From positions 3,100,001 to 3,164,000 of the forward strand of contig NZ_JABFCS010000001.1 in NCBI RefSeq assembly GCF_013087525.1: DNA of 64,000 nt, written 5' to 3'. The position numbers and the translations under genes are program-made. Shown piece after piece: positions 52,679-61,577 of this stretch. A model generated the notes under the pieces. The model searched no databases. It was not told the DNA's origin and worked only from the letters and a program-made list of their open reading frames with translations. This DNA comes from Ramlibacter montanisoli (lineage in GTDB: Bacteria; Pseudomonadota; Gammaproteobacteria; Burkholderiales; Burkholderiaceae_C). The number at the start of each line of letters is the position of its first letter. The first letter of the stretch is position 1.

Positions 52679-54133
52679 ATGCTGCCGATCCGCCGCTACC
52701 GCGCGCCCCTGGCGCTCTGGCTCGCCCTCACGGCGCTGGGCTGCGTGGCGCTGGCGCGTGGCGAACTGCAGCGGCTGCAGGACGCTTTCGAGACCGACGC
52801 GCGCATCGTCCACCGGCTCCTGAGCCAGCGCGTGGTGCAGCACGACGCGGTGCTGGCCACGCTGGCCCTGCTGCAGCCGGGCGCCGGTCCGGCCGCGCAG
52901 GAGCAGCGGCTGCCGGCGCTGTATCCACAGATCCTTTCTGTCCAGCGCCGCGATGCCGGTGCGGCCTGGCCGGACGCCGCGCTGGCCGCCGCCGCCGGCC
53001 CGCGCTCGCGCAGCACGCGCCGTGCCGCGCTGGCGGACCTGGACCTGCAGTCCGGCCGCTACCGCCTGGTGCTGGCCGGCGAGCCGGCGAGTTTCGCGGC
53101 GCAATTCGACCTGCGCCAGGTGGTGCCCTGGAACGAGTGGCCCATGGCGCCGCAGGACAGCCCGGTGCGCGTGACACTGGAACACGAGGGCCAGCGCTTC
53201 ATCGTCCAGCCCGGGCATGGCGAAGGGCCGTGGTCCTTCTCCTTCCACAAGCACCTGGCGGCGGAGAGCCAACCGTTCGACGTGGTGGCGCAGCGCAAGG
53301 TCGGCTGGTCCGAACTGCCCTGGCTCGCGATGCTGGCCTGGGCTGGCGCCGTCGCCCTGGGCGTGGCCGCCTGGCAGTGGCTGCGCCGGCAGCGCGCGGA
53401 GCGCCAGCGCGCCGAGGAACTGCTGCGGCTCGGGCAGGTGGCGCGCCTGAACACGCTGGGGGAACTCGCCGCCGGCATGGCGCACGAGCTGAACCAGCCG
53501 CTGGCCGCGGTGCTCGCCAGCACCCAGGCCGCCCGCCGCCTGCTGGCCGACGATCCGCCCGAGATGGACACGGCGCGCGGGGCGATGCGGCAAGCGGAAG
53601 AACAGGCGCGGCGCGCGGCCGACGTGCTCGCGCGCCTGCGCCGCGGCGTCGAGCGTCCCGCGGCCTCGGCGGCGTTGCAGCCGGTGGTGCTGCAGGACGC
53701 GGTACGCAACGCCTTCTACCTGCTGGAGCCGGAGTTCGCGCGCCGGCGCGTAGCACCGCAGCTCGACGCGCAGGCCGAAGCGGTGGCGGTGCAGGCCGAG
53801 CCGGTGGCGCTGGAGCAGATCATCCACAACCTGCTGACCAATGCGCTGCAGGCGCTCGACCAGGTGCCGCCGGAGGAGCGCCAGCTCTCGGTGCGGCTGG
53901 AGGCCGACCAGCGCGAAGGCGCGCTCACCGTCGGCGACAGCGGCCCGGGCATCGCGCCCGAGGTGCTGCCGCGGATCTTCGAGCCCTTCTTCACCACCCG
54001 CGAGCACGGGCTGGGCCTCGGCCTGAGCCTGTGCGAGACGCTCGCCGCCGGCATGGGCGGGCGCCTGGACGTGCAGGCGCGCGCGCCGCGCGGCGCCGCG
54101 TTCACTCTTAGCCTGCCCCTGGCCGCCTCATGA
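52679..54133 (+). CDS. Sensor histidine kinase (FixL/DctB-type HisKA), 484 aa
   Basis: Two membrane helices (about residues 10-27 and 217-238) enclose a periplasmic domain of about 190 residues. The HisKA site is AAGMAHELNQPLAAVLAST, followed by NLLTNALQAL, DSGPGIAPEVL, FEPFFTTREHGLGLGLSL. Its TGA overlaps the start of the FixJ-type regulator. The signal is not evident, although the next gene encodes a haem-binding family member. Confidence 0.92.
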   Translation: MLPIRRYRAPLALWLALTALGCVALARGELQRLQDAFETDARIVHRLLSQRVVQHDAVLATLALLQPGAGPAAQEQRLPALYPQILSVQRRDAGAAWPDAALAAAAGPRSRSTRRAALADLDLQSGRYRLVLAGEPASFAAQFDLRQVVPWNEWPMAPQDSPVRVTLEHEGQRFIVQPGHGEGPWSFSFHKHLAAESQPFDVVAQRKVGWSELPWLAMLAWAGAVALGVAAWQWLRRQRAERQRAEELLRLGQVARLNTLGELAAGMAHELNQPLAAVLASTQAARRLLADDPPEMDTARGAMRQAEEQARRAADVLARLRRGVERPAASAALQPVVLQDAVRNAFYLLEPEFARRRVAPQLDAQAEAVAVQAEPVALEQIIHNLLTNALQALDQVPPEERQLSVRLEADQREGALTVGDSGPGIAPEVLPRIFEPFFTTREHGLGLGLSLCETLAAGMGGRLDVQARAPRGAAFTLSLPLAAS

Positions 54134-54759
54134 ACGCTCCCCTGTCACCGCTGGTGCACCTGATCGACGACGACGAGGCCGTGCGCACCAGCCTGGCCCT
54201 GCTGATCTCCACGGTGGGCCTGCGGGTGCAGGGCTGGAGCGACCCGCAGCAGTTCCTGCGCGAATTCCCGCGGCAGGACATCGGCGCCATCGTGCTGGAC
54301 GTGCGGATGCCCGGCATCAGCGGGCTGGCGGTGCTGGACACGCTGGTGGCGCAGGGCGTGGACCAGCCGGTGATCATGCTGACCGGGCACGGCACGGTGG
54401 AGATGTGCCGGCGCGCCTTCAAGGCGGGCGCCGCGGAGTTCCTGGAAAAGCCGGTGGACGACGAGGCGCTGCTGGAGGCCTTGCAGAACGCGGTGCGGCA
54501 GCACGTGAAGTCGCGCGAGCGGCTGGTGGCGGACCGCTCCGCGCGCGAGCGCTACGCGCAACTGTCCGAGCGCGAGAAGGAAGTCGCGGGCCTGATCGTC
54601 GAGGGGCTCACCAACAAGGAGATCGGCCGCGCGCTGTCGCTGTCGCCGCGCACGGTGGAGACGCACCGGGCGAACCTGTTCGCGAAGCTGCAGGCGGAGT
54701 CGCTGGCGCAGTTGATCCGCAAGTATGCGGCGGTGATCGACGAGGACGGCTTTCCGTAG
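54130..54759 (+). CDS. FixJ/NarL-type response regulator, 209 aa
   Basis: The receiver has D13-D14-D15 and phosphoacceptor D57 in AIVLDVRMPG; the Lys is in EFLEKPVDDE. A LuxR-type HTH follows (LSEREKEVAGLIVEGLTNKE, IGRALSLSPRTVETHRANL). Coupled to the sensor kinase by an ATGA overlap. The haem-binding and ankyrin genes 100 bases downstream are likely targets. Confidence 0.94.
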   Translation: MNAPLSPLVHLIDDDEAVRTSLALLISTVGLRVQGWSDPQQFLREFPRQDIGAIVLDVRMPGISGLAVLDTLVAQGVDQPVIMLTGHGTVEMCRRAFKAGAAEFLEKPVDDEALLEALQNAVRQHVKSRERLVADRSARERYAQLSEREKEVAGLIVEGLTNKEIGRALSLSPRTVETHRANLFAKLQAESLAQLIRKYAAVIDEDGFP

Positions 54760-54862
54760 TTCTACGGAGCCCGCGGCGTAGCCGTACGAATGTTCCCTTC
54801 CCCCTGAATTCCTAAAGTTCTCCCACGGTCACCCGAGACCGCAATCACCCACGGAGAACCCC

Positions 54863-55353
54863 ATGCGCCTCATCGCTTCCGCCCTCGCCGCTTCCCTCGC
54901 CTGCGCCGCCCTCGGCGCCAATGCCCAGGCCGTGCGTTCGAGCGCACCATCTCCCTGGCGCTGGCCAGCCAGATCGCCACCGAGACCGTGAACGCCTGCG
55001 CCGCCAACGGCTACGCGGTGGCCGCCACCGTGGTCGATCGCGCCGGCACCGTGAAGGCGCAGCTGCGCGCCGACAACGCCGGCCCGCATACCCTGGACTC
55101 CAGCGAGCGCAAGGCCTGGACCTCGGCCTCGGCGAAGAACACCACGTCCGCCATGCAGCAGGGCGCGCAGCAGAATCCCGCTGCGGCCAACCTGGTCTAC
55201 CTGCCGGGCTTCCTGCTGCTGGGCGGCGGCGTGCCGATCAAGGTGGGCAACGACACCATCGGCGCGGTGGGCGTCGGCGGTGCGCCGGGCGGCCACCTGG
55301 ACGAACAATGCGCGGTGGCCGCGATCGAAAAGGTGAAGGGACAACTGCAATGA
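54863..55353 (+). CDS. GlcG/HbpS-family haem-binding protein, one frameshift
   Basis: Signal peptide MRLIASALAASLACAALGAN, then the HbpS-like domain: ATETVNACAANGYAVAATVV, AQLRADNAGPHTLDSSERKA, GGVPIKVGNDTIGAVGVGG. One base is missing near 54935 (AVRFERTISLALASQ restored). Corrected length is about 124 aa with export. Family members bind haem or act as extracytoplasmic redox sensors. It is coupled to the ankyrin gene by ATGA. Confidence 0.85.
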
Positions 55354-56048
55354 ACACGCTGCGCCGACTTGCCACTGCCGCCCTCGTCGCGGTCTCCAGC
55401 CTCACCGGTCTGGCGGTGCAGGCGCAGGTCGCGCCGTCCGCGGCCGAAGCGGCCCGCTACCAGGGCCTGCACGCCGCGGCGCACGCGGGCGATGCCGCGC
55501 GCATCGCTTCCCTCGCGGCCGCCGGTGCCGACCTGAATGCGCGCGACGGCCGCGGCCGCACGCCCCTGCACGTCGCGACCTTCGCGAAGCAGCGCGGTGC
55601 GATCCAGGCGCTGGCCAAGGCCGGCGCCAAGCTGGAACTGCTGGAGAACGACCGCTACGACGCGGTGACCATCGCCTCGGTCGCCAACGACGAGGAGAGC
55701 CTGCGCCTGCTGCTGTCGCTGGGCGCGAGCGCCAAGCTGGTGACGAGCCGCTACGACGGCACGGCCCTGATCGCGGCGGCGCACCTGGGCCACGCCGGTG
55801 TGGTGAAGCAGCTGATCGCCGCCGGCGCGCCGCTGGACCACGTCAACAACCTGCACTGGACGGCACTGATCGAGTCCATCGTGCTGGGCGACGGCGGCCC
55901 GCGCCACCAGGCGACGCTCAAGGCCCTGGTCGACGCCGGTGCGAGCACCCAGCTGGCCGACCGCGAAGGCCGCACGCCGCTGCAGCTGGCGAAGTCGCGC
56001 GGCTACGCGGAGATGGTGAAGATGCTGGAGGCGGCGCGGGCGCGATGA
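55350..56048 (+). CDS. Exported ankyrin-repeat protein, 232 aa
   Basis: Signal peptide ending near LAVQAQ, then about five ankyrin repeats (for example DGRGRTPLHVATFAKQRGAI, DREGRTPLQLAKSRGYAEMV). It is likely a periplasmic protein-binding partner. It overlaps the haem-binding gene, so the two probably function together under the FixLJ-type system upstream. In other proteobacteria, periplasmic ankyrin proteins support catalase activity; no catalase gene is in this window. Confidence 0.9.
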   Translation: MNTLRRLATAALVAVSSLTGLAVQAQVAPSAAEAARYQGLHAAAHAGDAARIASLAAAGADLNARDGRGRTPLHVATFAKQRGAIQALAKAGAKLELLENDRYDAVTIASVANDEESLRLLLSLGASAKLVTSRYDGTALIAAAHLGHAGVVKQLIAAGAPLDHVNNLHWTALIESIVLGDGGPRHQATLKALVDAGASTQLADREGRTPLQLAKSRGYAEMVKMLEAARAR

Positions 56049-56052
56049 GCGC

Positions 56053-56460
56053 TCAATGGGGGCGGCCCGGGTAGACGATCAGGGCCGGCTCGACCTGCGC
56101 GAGGAAGACGAAGTCCCGGTCGTTGTGCACCAGCATGGCCCCGTGCTCCAGCGCGAGGGCGGCGATCAGGCAGTCGGTGGGCTTGCGCATGGTGAAGCCG
56201 GCGCGCCGCGCCCGCCGGTGGAGCTGGGCCGCGACCTCGTAGGTGGACAGGTCCCTGGGCTCCAGGAGCAAGAGGCCGGAGAACATGTCGCGCAGCCGGT
56301 CGTAGACCGCGTCGTCTCGCGCTCCCTGCAACACCTCCTGGAAGATCACGCCCGCCATGGCGATCTCCTCGTCCTCGTCACGCAGCTCCACGAACCGGAT
56401 CGCGTCCGTGTCGAGGTTGCGGACGTGGTCGATCCACACGGAGGAGTCCACGAGCAGCAT
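56053..56460 (-). CDS. vapC: VapC-type PIN-domain toxin, 135 aa
   Basis: The acidic active site of PIN RNases is visible: LVDSSVWIDH, VIFQEVLQG, PTDCLIAALAL and HNDRDFVFLA. It probably cleaves RNA when released from its antitoxin. Its ATG shares a base with the antitoxin stop (TGATG). Confidence 0.92.
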   Translation of the reverse strand: MLLVDSSVWIDHVRNLDTDAIRFVELRDEDEEIAMAGVIFQEVLQGARDDAVYDRLRDMFSGLLLLEPRDLSTYEVAAQLHRRARRAGFTMRKPTDCLIAALALEHGAMLVHNDRDFVFLAQVEPALIVYPGRPH

Positions 56461-56768
56461 CAGCGCTTCGTCGTCCTGCTCCGCGGCTTGGGCGGCACGG
56501 GCGTGCCGGCTTCCCCGTCGCGCACCAGCTTGTACGAGGCGCGCGGCTGCTCGACCCGGTACTTGCCGAATTCCTCGGGCGAGGACGCCTTCGGGTCGTA
56601 GTCCGGATCGATGCCGCCGATGCCCTTGAAGTCGCGGAAGTGCGGCCTTCTAGCCCGCGCGATCAATTCGCGCAGGGCGCGATCGACGGCCTCGCGCTTG
56701 GTGCGTGCACCGGAGACCTCCATCGCCTGGGCGATGAGATCCTCGTCGATGTCGATATTGGTCAGCAC
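56460..56768 (-). CDS. vapB: VapB-type antitoxin, 102 aa
   Basis: The GTG start gives MLTNIDIDEDLIAQAMEVSG, an N-terminal ribbon-helix-helix type VapB domain (TKREAVDRALRELIARAR). The C-terminal tail (YDPKASSPEEFGKYR and on to a Pro/Lys-rich end) would wrap the toxin; it is longer than in most VapB proteins. A promoter with its -10 box only 7 bases before the GTG suggests a leaderless message. Confidence 0.85.
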   Translation of the reverse strand: MLTNIDIDEDLIAQAMEVSGARTKREAVDRALRELIARARRPHFRDFKGIGGIDPDYDPKASSPEEFGKYRVEQPRASYKLVRDGEAGTPVPPKPRSRTTKR

Positions 56769-56775
56769 GACATGG

Positions 56776-56803
56776 AATATACATGTCGTGTACACAAAAT
56801 CAA
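56776..56803 (-). promoter_or_regulatory. Probable vapBC promoter/operator
   Basis: On the minus strand TTGATT and TATATT are separated by 16 bases, close to a sigma-70 promoter. Between them lies the palindrome GTGTACAC (56788-56795), a fitting autorepressor site for VapBC. The -35 box is within 10 bases of the tyrS stop codon. Confidence 0.55.
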
Positions 56804-56809
56804 CACCAC

Positions 56810-58039
56810 CTATCCGAGCGTCACCTTCGCGAACTTGCGCTTGCCCACCTGCACCACGTAGGTGCCGGCGGCCAGCTTCAGGCCCTTGTCGCTGACCGTC
56901 GCCGAGTCCACCCGCACGCCGCCGCCCTCGATCAGCCGGTTGGCCTCGCTGGTGGAGGGCGCCAAACCGGCCTGCTTCAAGAGCTGCGCGATGCCCATGG
57001 GCGCCCCGCCCAGGGCCATTTCGGGAATCTCGTCCGGCACCCCGCCCTTGCTGCGGTTGATGAAATCCTGCTCCGCCGCGTCCGCCACGGCCGGGCTGTG
57101 GAAACGTGCGGTGATTTCCTTGGCCAGCAGGACCTTGGCGTCGCGCGGGTTGCGGCCGCCCTCGATTTCCTTCCTGAGCCTGGCGATCTCGTCGGCATGC
57201 CGGAAGCTCAGCAGCGTGTACCAGCGCCACATCAGGGTGTCCGAGATCGACATCACCTTGGCGAACATGGTGTTCCCATCTTCGGTGACGCCGATGTAGT
57301 TGTTCTTGCTCTTAGACATCTTCTCGACGCCGTCCAGGCCCTCCAGCAGCGGCATGGTCAGGATGCACTGCGGATCCTGGCCGTACTCGCCCTGCAGGTG
57401 CCGGCCCATGAGCAGGTTGAACTTCTGGTCGGTGCCGCCGAGCTCCAGGTCGCTCTTCAGGGCGACCGAGTCGTAGCCCTGCATCAGCGGGTAGAGGAAT
57501 TCGTGGATGCTGATGGGCGTGCCGGCCTTGAAGCGGTCGTGGAAGTCGTTGCGCTCCATCATCCGCGCCACCGTGTACCTGGCCGCCAGCTGGATCATCC
57601 CGCGGGCGCCCAGGGGGTCGCTCCACTCGCTGTTGTAGCGCAGCTCGGTGCGCGCCGGATCCAGGATCTTGTCGGCCTGGGCGCGGTAGGTCTCGGCGTT
57701 GGCCTTGATCTGTTCCGCGGTCAGCGGCGGCCGGGTCGAGTTGCGGCCCGAGGGGTCGCCGATCATGGAAGTGAAGTCGCCGATCAGGAAGATCACCTGG
57801 TGGCCCAGGTCTTGCAACTGTCGCATCTTGTTCAGGACCACCGTGTGGCCGACGTGGATGTCGGGGGCGGTGGGATCGAGGCCGAGCTTGATGCGCAAGG
57901 GCACGCCGGTGGCTTCGGACCGGGCCAGCTTGCGGACCCAGTCCTCCTGCGGGATCAGTTCCTCCGCCCCCGCAGGGTCACCGCGGGCTTCGCGCACCCG
58001 GTCGGTCACGGGGTATTTTGTAACAACGTCTTGATTCAT
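56810..58039 (-). CDS. tyrS: Tyrosyl-tRNA synthetase
   Basis: Charges tRNA-Tyr. The class I signature is [10 protein letters not shown], and the KMSKS loop is [14 protein letters not shown]-terminal S4-like RNA-binding domain ([20 protein letters not shown]) is present, as in the TyrZ-type enzymes common in betaproteobacteria. Length 409 aa is normal. It is divergent from the M23 peptidase gene (175 bases). Confidence 0.97.
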   Translation of the reverse strand: MNQDVVTKYPVTDRVREARGDPAGAEELIPQEDWVRKLARSEATGVPLRIKLGLDPTAPDIHVGHTVVLNKMRQLQDLGHQVIFLIGDFTSMIGDPSGRNSTRPPLTAEQIKANAETYRAQADKILDPARTELRYNSEWSDPLGARGMIQLAARYTVARMMERNDFHDRFKAGTPISIHEFLYPLMQGYDSVALKSDLELGGTDQKFNLLMGRHLQGEYGQDPQCILTMPLLEGLDGVEKMSKSKNNYIGVTEDGNTMFAKVMSISDTLMWRWYTLLSFRHADEIARLRKEIEGGRNPRDAKVLLAKEITARFHSPAVADAAEQDFINRSKGGVPDEIPEMALGGAPMGIAQLLKQAGLAPSTSEANRLIEGGGVRVDSATVSDKGLKLAAGTYVVQVGKRKFAKVTLG

Positions 58040-58214
58040 AAGGGGTTTTACAGAGGACGGACCCGCTCAGCTGGCTATACTGCGGCTCGTTTCGTGGCTG
58101 CCGATTCTAGTTGCGGCAGTTTCCCGCCATAGGCGTACATCCCGCCTTCGCGCAGGAACCACCTGACAGGGCTGTAGGAACCGCTCCTACCCCCACCAGG
58201 CGAAAAGGACAATA

Positions 58215-59573
58215 GTGAAGCAAACTTGGTTGAGCCTCGGGGAAAGTGTTGTGTCCCGCGTGGCCCACGTGCTGGAACACCACCCCCGCCAGGTCACGGC
58301 CGCGGTCGCGGCGATGCTGCTGACCGCCGGTGGCGGCGCCTACGCCGTCGCCTCCCTCGGCCCGGACCCGTCGCTGCTGCCCGTGCGCGAGATCCTCGAG
58401 AACGTGCAGCCCCTGCCCCTGGCCGAGCAGAGCGAGGCGCTGGACGCGCACCGCTTCAGCCTGTTCAACGCGGAAGCCGTGCGCTCCTCGGACACGGCCG
58501 AAACGCTGCTGGCCCGCCTGGGCGTGAACGACCCCGTCGCCGCCTCCTTCCTGCGGCACGACCCGCTGGCGCGCCCGCAGCTGCTGGGCACGCCCGGCCG
58601 CCTGGTCAACGCCGAATTCACCGACGGCCGCAACCTGCTGCGCCTGACGGTGCGCTGGGCCATGGACAACGCCAGCTTCCGCCGCCTGGTGGTGGAACGC
58701 CAGGCCGACGGCAGCTTCGCCAGCCGCATCGAGGCTGCGCCGCTGGTGGCGTCGCTGCGCATCGGCAGCGGCTCGGTCCGCAGCTCGCTGTTCGCGGCGG
58801 TGGACGAGGCCGGCATTCCCGATGCCGTGACCACCCAGCTGGTGGACATCTTCTCGGGCGACATCGACTTCCACCGCAACCTGCGCGCGGGCGACCGCTT
58901 CGCCGTGGTGTACGAGACGCTGGAAGCGGACGGCGAGCCGCTGCGCACCGGCCGCGTGGTGTCGGCCCAGTTCGTCAATGGCGGCCGCACGCTGGAAGCC
59001 CTGTGGTTCGAGGAGCAGGGCCAGCGCGGCGGCTATTACGACTTCCAGGGTCACAGCCTGCAGCGCGCCTTCCTGGCTTCGCCGATGGAAGTGTCGCGCG
59101 TGACCAGCGGCTTCGCGATGCGCATGCACCCGATCCACAACACCTGGCGCGCCCACAAGGGCGTGGACTACGGCGCGCCCTCCGGCGCCCCGGTGCGCAG
59201 CATCGGCGAAGGCAGCGTGGATTTCGCCGGCACCATGAGCGGCTACGGCAACGTGGTCGAGATCGACCACGGCAAGGGCGCCAGCACCCTGTACGCGCAC
59301 CTGAGCCGCATCGATGTGCGCAAGGGCCAGCGGGTGGAGCGCGGCCAGCGCATCGGCGCCGTCGGTGCCACCGGCTGGGCGACCGGCCCGCACCTGCACT
59401 TCGAGTTCAAGGAAAACGGCCAGCAGCGCGACCCGCTGGAAGTGGCCCGCCGCCAGGCGCCGGCCACGGAACTGACGGCGCAGTCCCGCACCCAGTTCAC
59501 GCGCGTGGCGCAATCCATGCGCACGCAGCTGGCCGTGGCGGCTTCCGCCAACATGGTGGCTTCGGCCCGCTGA
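58215..59573 (+). CDS. M23-family peptidoglycan endopeptidase (MepM-like), 452 aa
   Basis: A GTG start with AAAAGGA five bases upstream. One N-terminal membrane anchor (VTAAVAAMLLTAGGGAYAV) is followed by an OapA/LysM-like region and the LytM domain: MHPIHNTWRAHKGVDYGAP (zinc His and Asp) and TGPHLHFEFKENG. It cleaves crosslinks between peptidoglycan stems for cell growth. The anmK gene, for muropeptide recycling, follows after 28 bases. Confidence 0.94.
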   Translation: MKQTWLSLGESVVSRVAHVLEHHPRQVTAAVAAMLLTAGGGAYAVASLGPDPSLLPVREILENVQPLPLAEQSEALDAHRFSLFNAEAVRSSDTAETLLARLGVNDPVAASFLRHDPLARPQLLGTPGRLVNAEFTDGRNLLRLTVRWAMDNASFRRLVVERQADGSFASRIEAAPLVASLRIGSGSVRSSLFAAVDEAGIPDAVTTQLVDIFSGDIDFHRNLRAGDRFAVVYETLEADGEPLRTGRVVSAQFVNGGRTLEALWFEEQGQRGGYYDFQGHSLQRAFLASPMEVSRVTSGFAMRMHPIHNTWRAHKGVDYGAPSGAPVRSIGEGSVDFAGTMSGYGNVVEIDHGKGASTLYAHLSRIDVRKGQRVERGQRIGAVGATGWATGPHLHFEFKENGQQRDPLEVARRQAPATELTAQSRTQFTRVAQSMRTQLAVAASANMVASAR

Positions 59574-59601
59574 TCGCGCCCACGGGCGCTACGATGCGCC
59601 C

Positions 59602-60709
59602 ATGTCGGATCTCTTCATCGGCCTGATGTCGGGCACCTCCATGGACGGGGTGGACGGCGTCGTCGCCGACTTCTCCTCCGGGGGCGTGAAGGTGCTGGCC
59701 CACGCCAGCGCACCCTTCGCCGAGCCCCTGCGCGCGGAGCTGATGGCGCTGAACGCCAGCGGCCCCGACGAACTCCACCGCGCCTGGCTGGCGGGCAACG
59801 CCTTGATGCGGGTGTATGCGGAGGTGGTGCGGCAGCTGCTGGCCACGTCCGGCCAGGCCGCCGCGGCCATAGCCGCCCTCGGCGCCCACGGCCAGACCGT
59901 GCGGCATCGCCCGCAGCAGTTCGACGGCACCGGCTACACCATCCAGCTCGCCCAGCCCGCGCTGCTGGCGGAGCTCACCGGGATCCGGGTGGTGGCCGAC
60001 TTCCGCAGCCGCGACGTGGCCGCCGGCGGCCAGGGCGCGCCGCTGGCCCCCTTCTTCCACCAGGCCCTGTTCGCGCGGGCGGATGAGACCGTCGGCGTGT
60101 TGAACGTCGGCGGCATTTCCAACGTCACGCTGCTGCGCGCCGATCGCTCCATGACCGGCTTCGACTGCGGCCCGGGCAACGCCCTGATGGACGCCTGGTG
60201 CCTGCAGCACACCGGCGCCCCCTACGACGACGACGGGCGCTGGGCCGCAAGTGGGCGCGTGCTCCCGGACCTGCTCGCCTCCATGCTGGCGGAACCCTTC
60301 TTCCGGCAGGCACCGCCCAAGAGCACCGGGCGTGACCTGTTCAACCGGCCCTGGCTGGATGCGCACCTGCGTCGCTTCGCCGGCGCCGCCCCGGTGGACG
60401 TGCAGGCGACGCTCACGGAGCTCACCGCCCGCGCCTGCGCGGCGGACGTGGAGCGGCATGCGCCCGGCCTGCAGCGCCTGCTGGTCTGCGGGGGCGGCGC
60501 CCTGAACGGGCACCTGATGCGACGGCTGCAGGCCCTGCTGCCGAAGGCCCTGGTGCAATCGACCGCGCAGGCCGGCCTGCCGCCGCAGCAGGTGGAAGCC
60601 GCCGCCTTCGCCTGGCTGGCGATGAAGGCGGTGCGGGGCGAGAAACTGGAGCTCAAAGCACCACGGGCGCCAGAGGCGCCCGTGTGCTGGGGGAATCTAC
60701 CCGCCTTAG
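59602..60709 (+). CDS. anmK: Anhydro-N-acetylmuramic acid kinase, two frameshifts near the 3' end
   Basis: Recycles anhydroMurNAc to MurNAc-6-phosphate. The start [16 protein letters not shown], the ATP region [25 protein letters not shown] and [15 protein letters not shown] are diagnostic. Near the end one base is missing at about 60659 and one G at about 60692; restored, the tail reads [18 protein letters not shown]. Corrected length is 369 aa, typical. The two errors flank a strong hairpin. The stop overlaps the convergent erpA stop. Confidence 0.92.
60662..60684. terminator. Strong hairpin at the anmK/erpA convergence
   Basis: CACGGGCGCC and GGCGCCCGTG form a perfect 10-bp stem with loop AGA. 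It lies inside the end of anmK, 22 bases beyond the erpA stop on the other strand. It could terminate erpA transcription, although the T-run on that side is short. Confidence 0.5.
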
Positions 60710-61079
60710 TGGTCGGTCGGCGAGAAGCTGGAGCCGCAGCCGCAGGTGGTCTGGGCGTTCGGGTTCTTGATGACGAACTGGGCGCCCTGCAGGTCTTCCT
60801 TGTAGTCGATCTCGGCGCCCACCAGGTACTGGTAGCTCATCGAGTCGATCAGCAGCGAAACCCCGTTCTTCGTCATCACGGTGTCGTCATCGTTCGCGAT
60901 CTCGTCGAACGTGAAGCCGTACTGGAAGCCGGAGCAGCCGCCGCCCTGCACGAAGACGCGCAGCTTGAGGTCCGGATTGCCTCTTCCGCGATCAGGTCGG
61001 CGACCTTCGCCGCCGCGCTGTCCGTGAACAGCAGCGGAGCGGGCATCTCGGCCGAAACATTCTGGGCAACAGCGCTCAT
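60706..61079 (-). CDS. erpA: Iron-sulfur cluster insertion protein ErpA, one frameshift
   Basis: A-type carrier that delivers Fe-S clusters. The start [12 protein letters not shown] has GAGG six bases upstream. The three cluster cysteines are in [13 protein letters not shown] and [11 protein letters not shown]. One G is missing near 60979 ([17 protein letters not shown] restored). Corrected length is 124 aa. Since ErpA is usually essential, the break is most likely a sequencing error. Confidence 0.93.
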
Positions 61080-61137
61080 CGGGACCTCTTTCGTCAATGC
61101 TGGCTCGATGTTACGCGGCCCGCACCGGCCGCGTCCA

Positions 61138-61551
61138 TCACGCGCTCTTTGTCGCCAGCTTCAGTAAGGGCTTTTCCTCCTCGCCGGCGGCACCCTGGGC
61201 GATCAAGGGCCGCAGTTGACCGGAGATGGTGGCGCCCTGGTGCATCTCAAGGGACACGTAGGAAACATCACCCTCGATCCGCGCCTTGGGCTGCAGTTCC
61301 AGCAGCTCGCGGGCATGGACCGGGCCGCGCACGGTGCCGTTGATGATGACGTGGTCGGCCAGGATCGCGCCCTGGACCACCGCGGCCTCGGAAATCACCA
61401 GCAGGCTGCCGTTTTCTTCCGGGCCGGCCTGGATGTCGCCGAACACCTCGCCGTCGATGCGCAGGCCTTCGGTGAACTTCATGTTGCCTTCGATGCGCGT
61501 TCCCTGCGCAATCAGGCTCTTGATCGGGGGCTGGGCTTTCTTGCCAAACAT
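61138..61551 (-). CDS. Bactofilin (polymer-forming cytoskeletal protein), 137 aa
   Basis: A right-handed beta-helix of short hydrophobic repeats (GTRIEGNMKFTEGLRIDGEV, GAILADHVIINGTVRGPV) flanked by short disordered ends. Bactofilins assemble into filaments that position cell-wall enzymes. It lies downstream of the DUF6776 membrane gene (26 bases) and near M23 and AnmK wall-related genes. Confidence 0.92.
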   Translation of the reverse strand: MFGKKAQPPIKSLIAQGTRIEGNMKFTEGLRIDGEVFGDIQAGPEENGSLLVISEAAVVQGAILADHVIINGTVRGPVHARELLELQPKARIEGDVSYVSLEMHQGATISGQLRPLIAQGAAGEEEKPLLKLATKSA

Positions 61552-61577
61552 CGCATTCTCCTCAACAACTTTCCACT

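Noticed and set aside
58174..58190. Short hairpin GTAGGA/TCCTAC upstream of the M23 peptidase gene
   Set aside because: Only a 6-bp stem, no T-run, and it lies before a gene start; too weak to name as a terminator or regulatory element.
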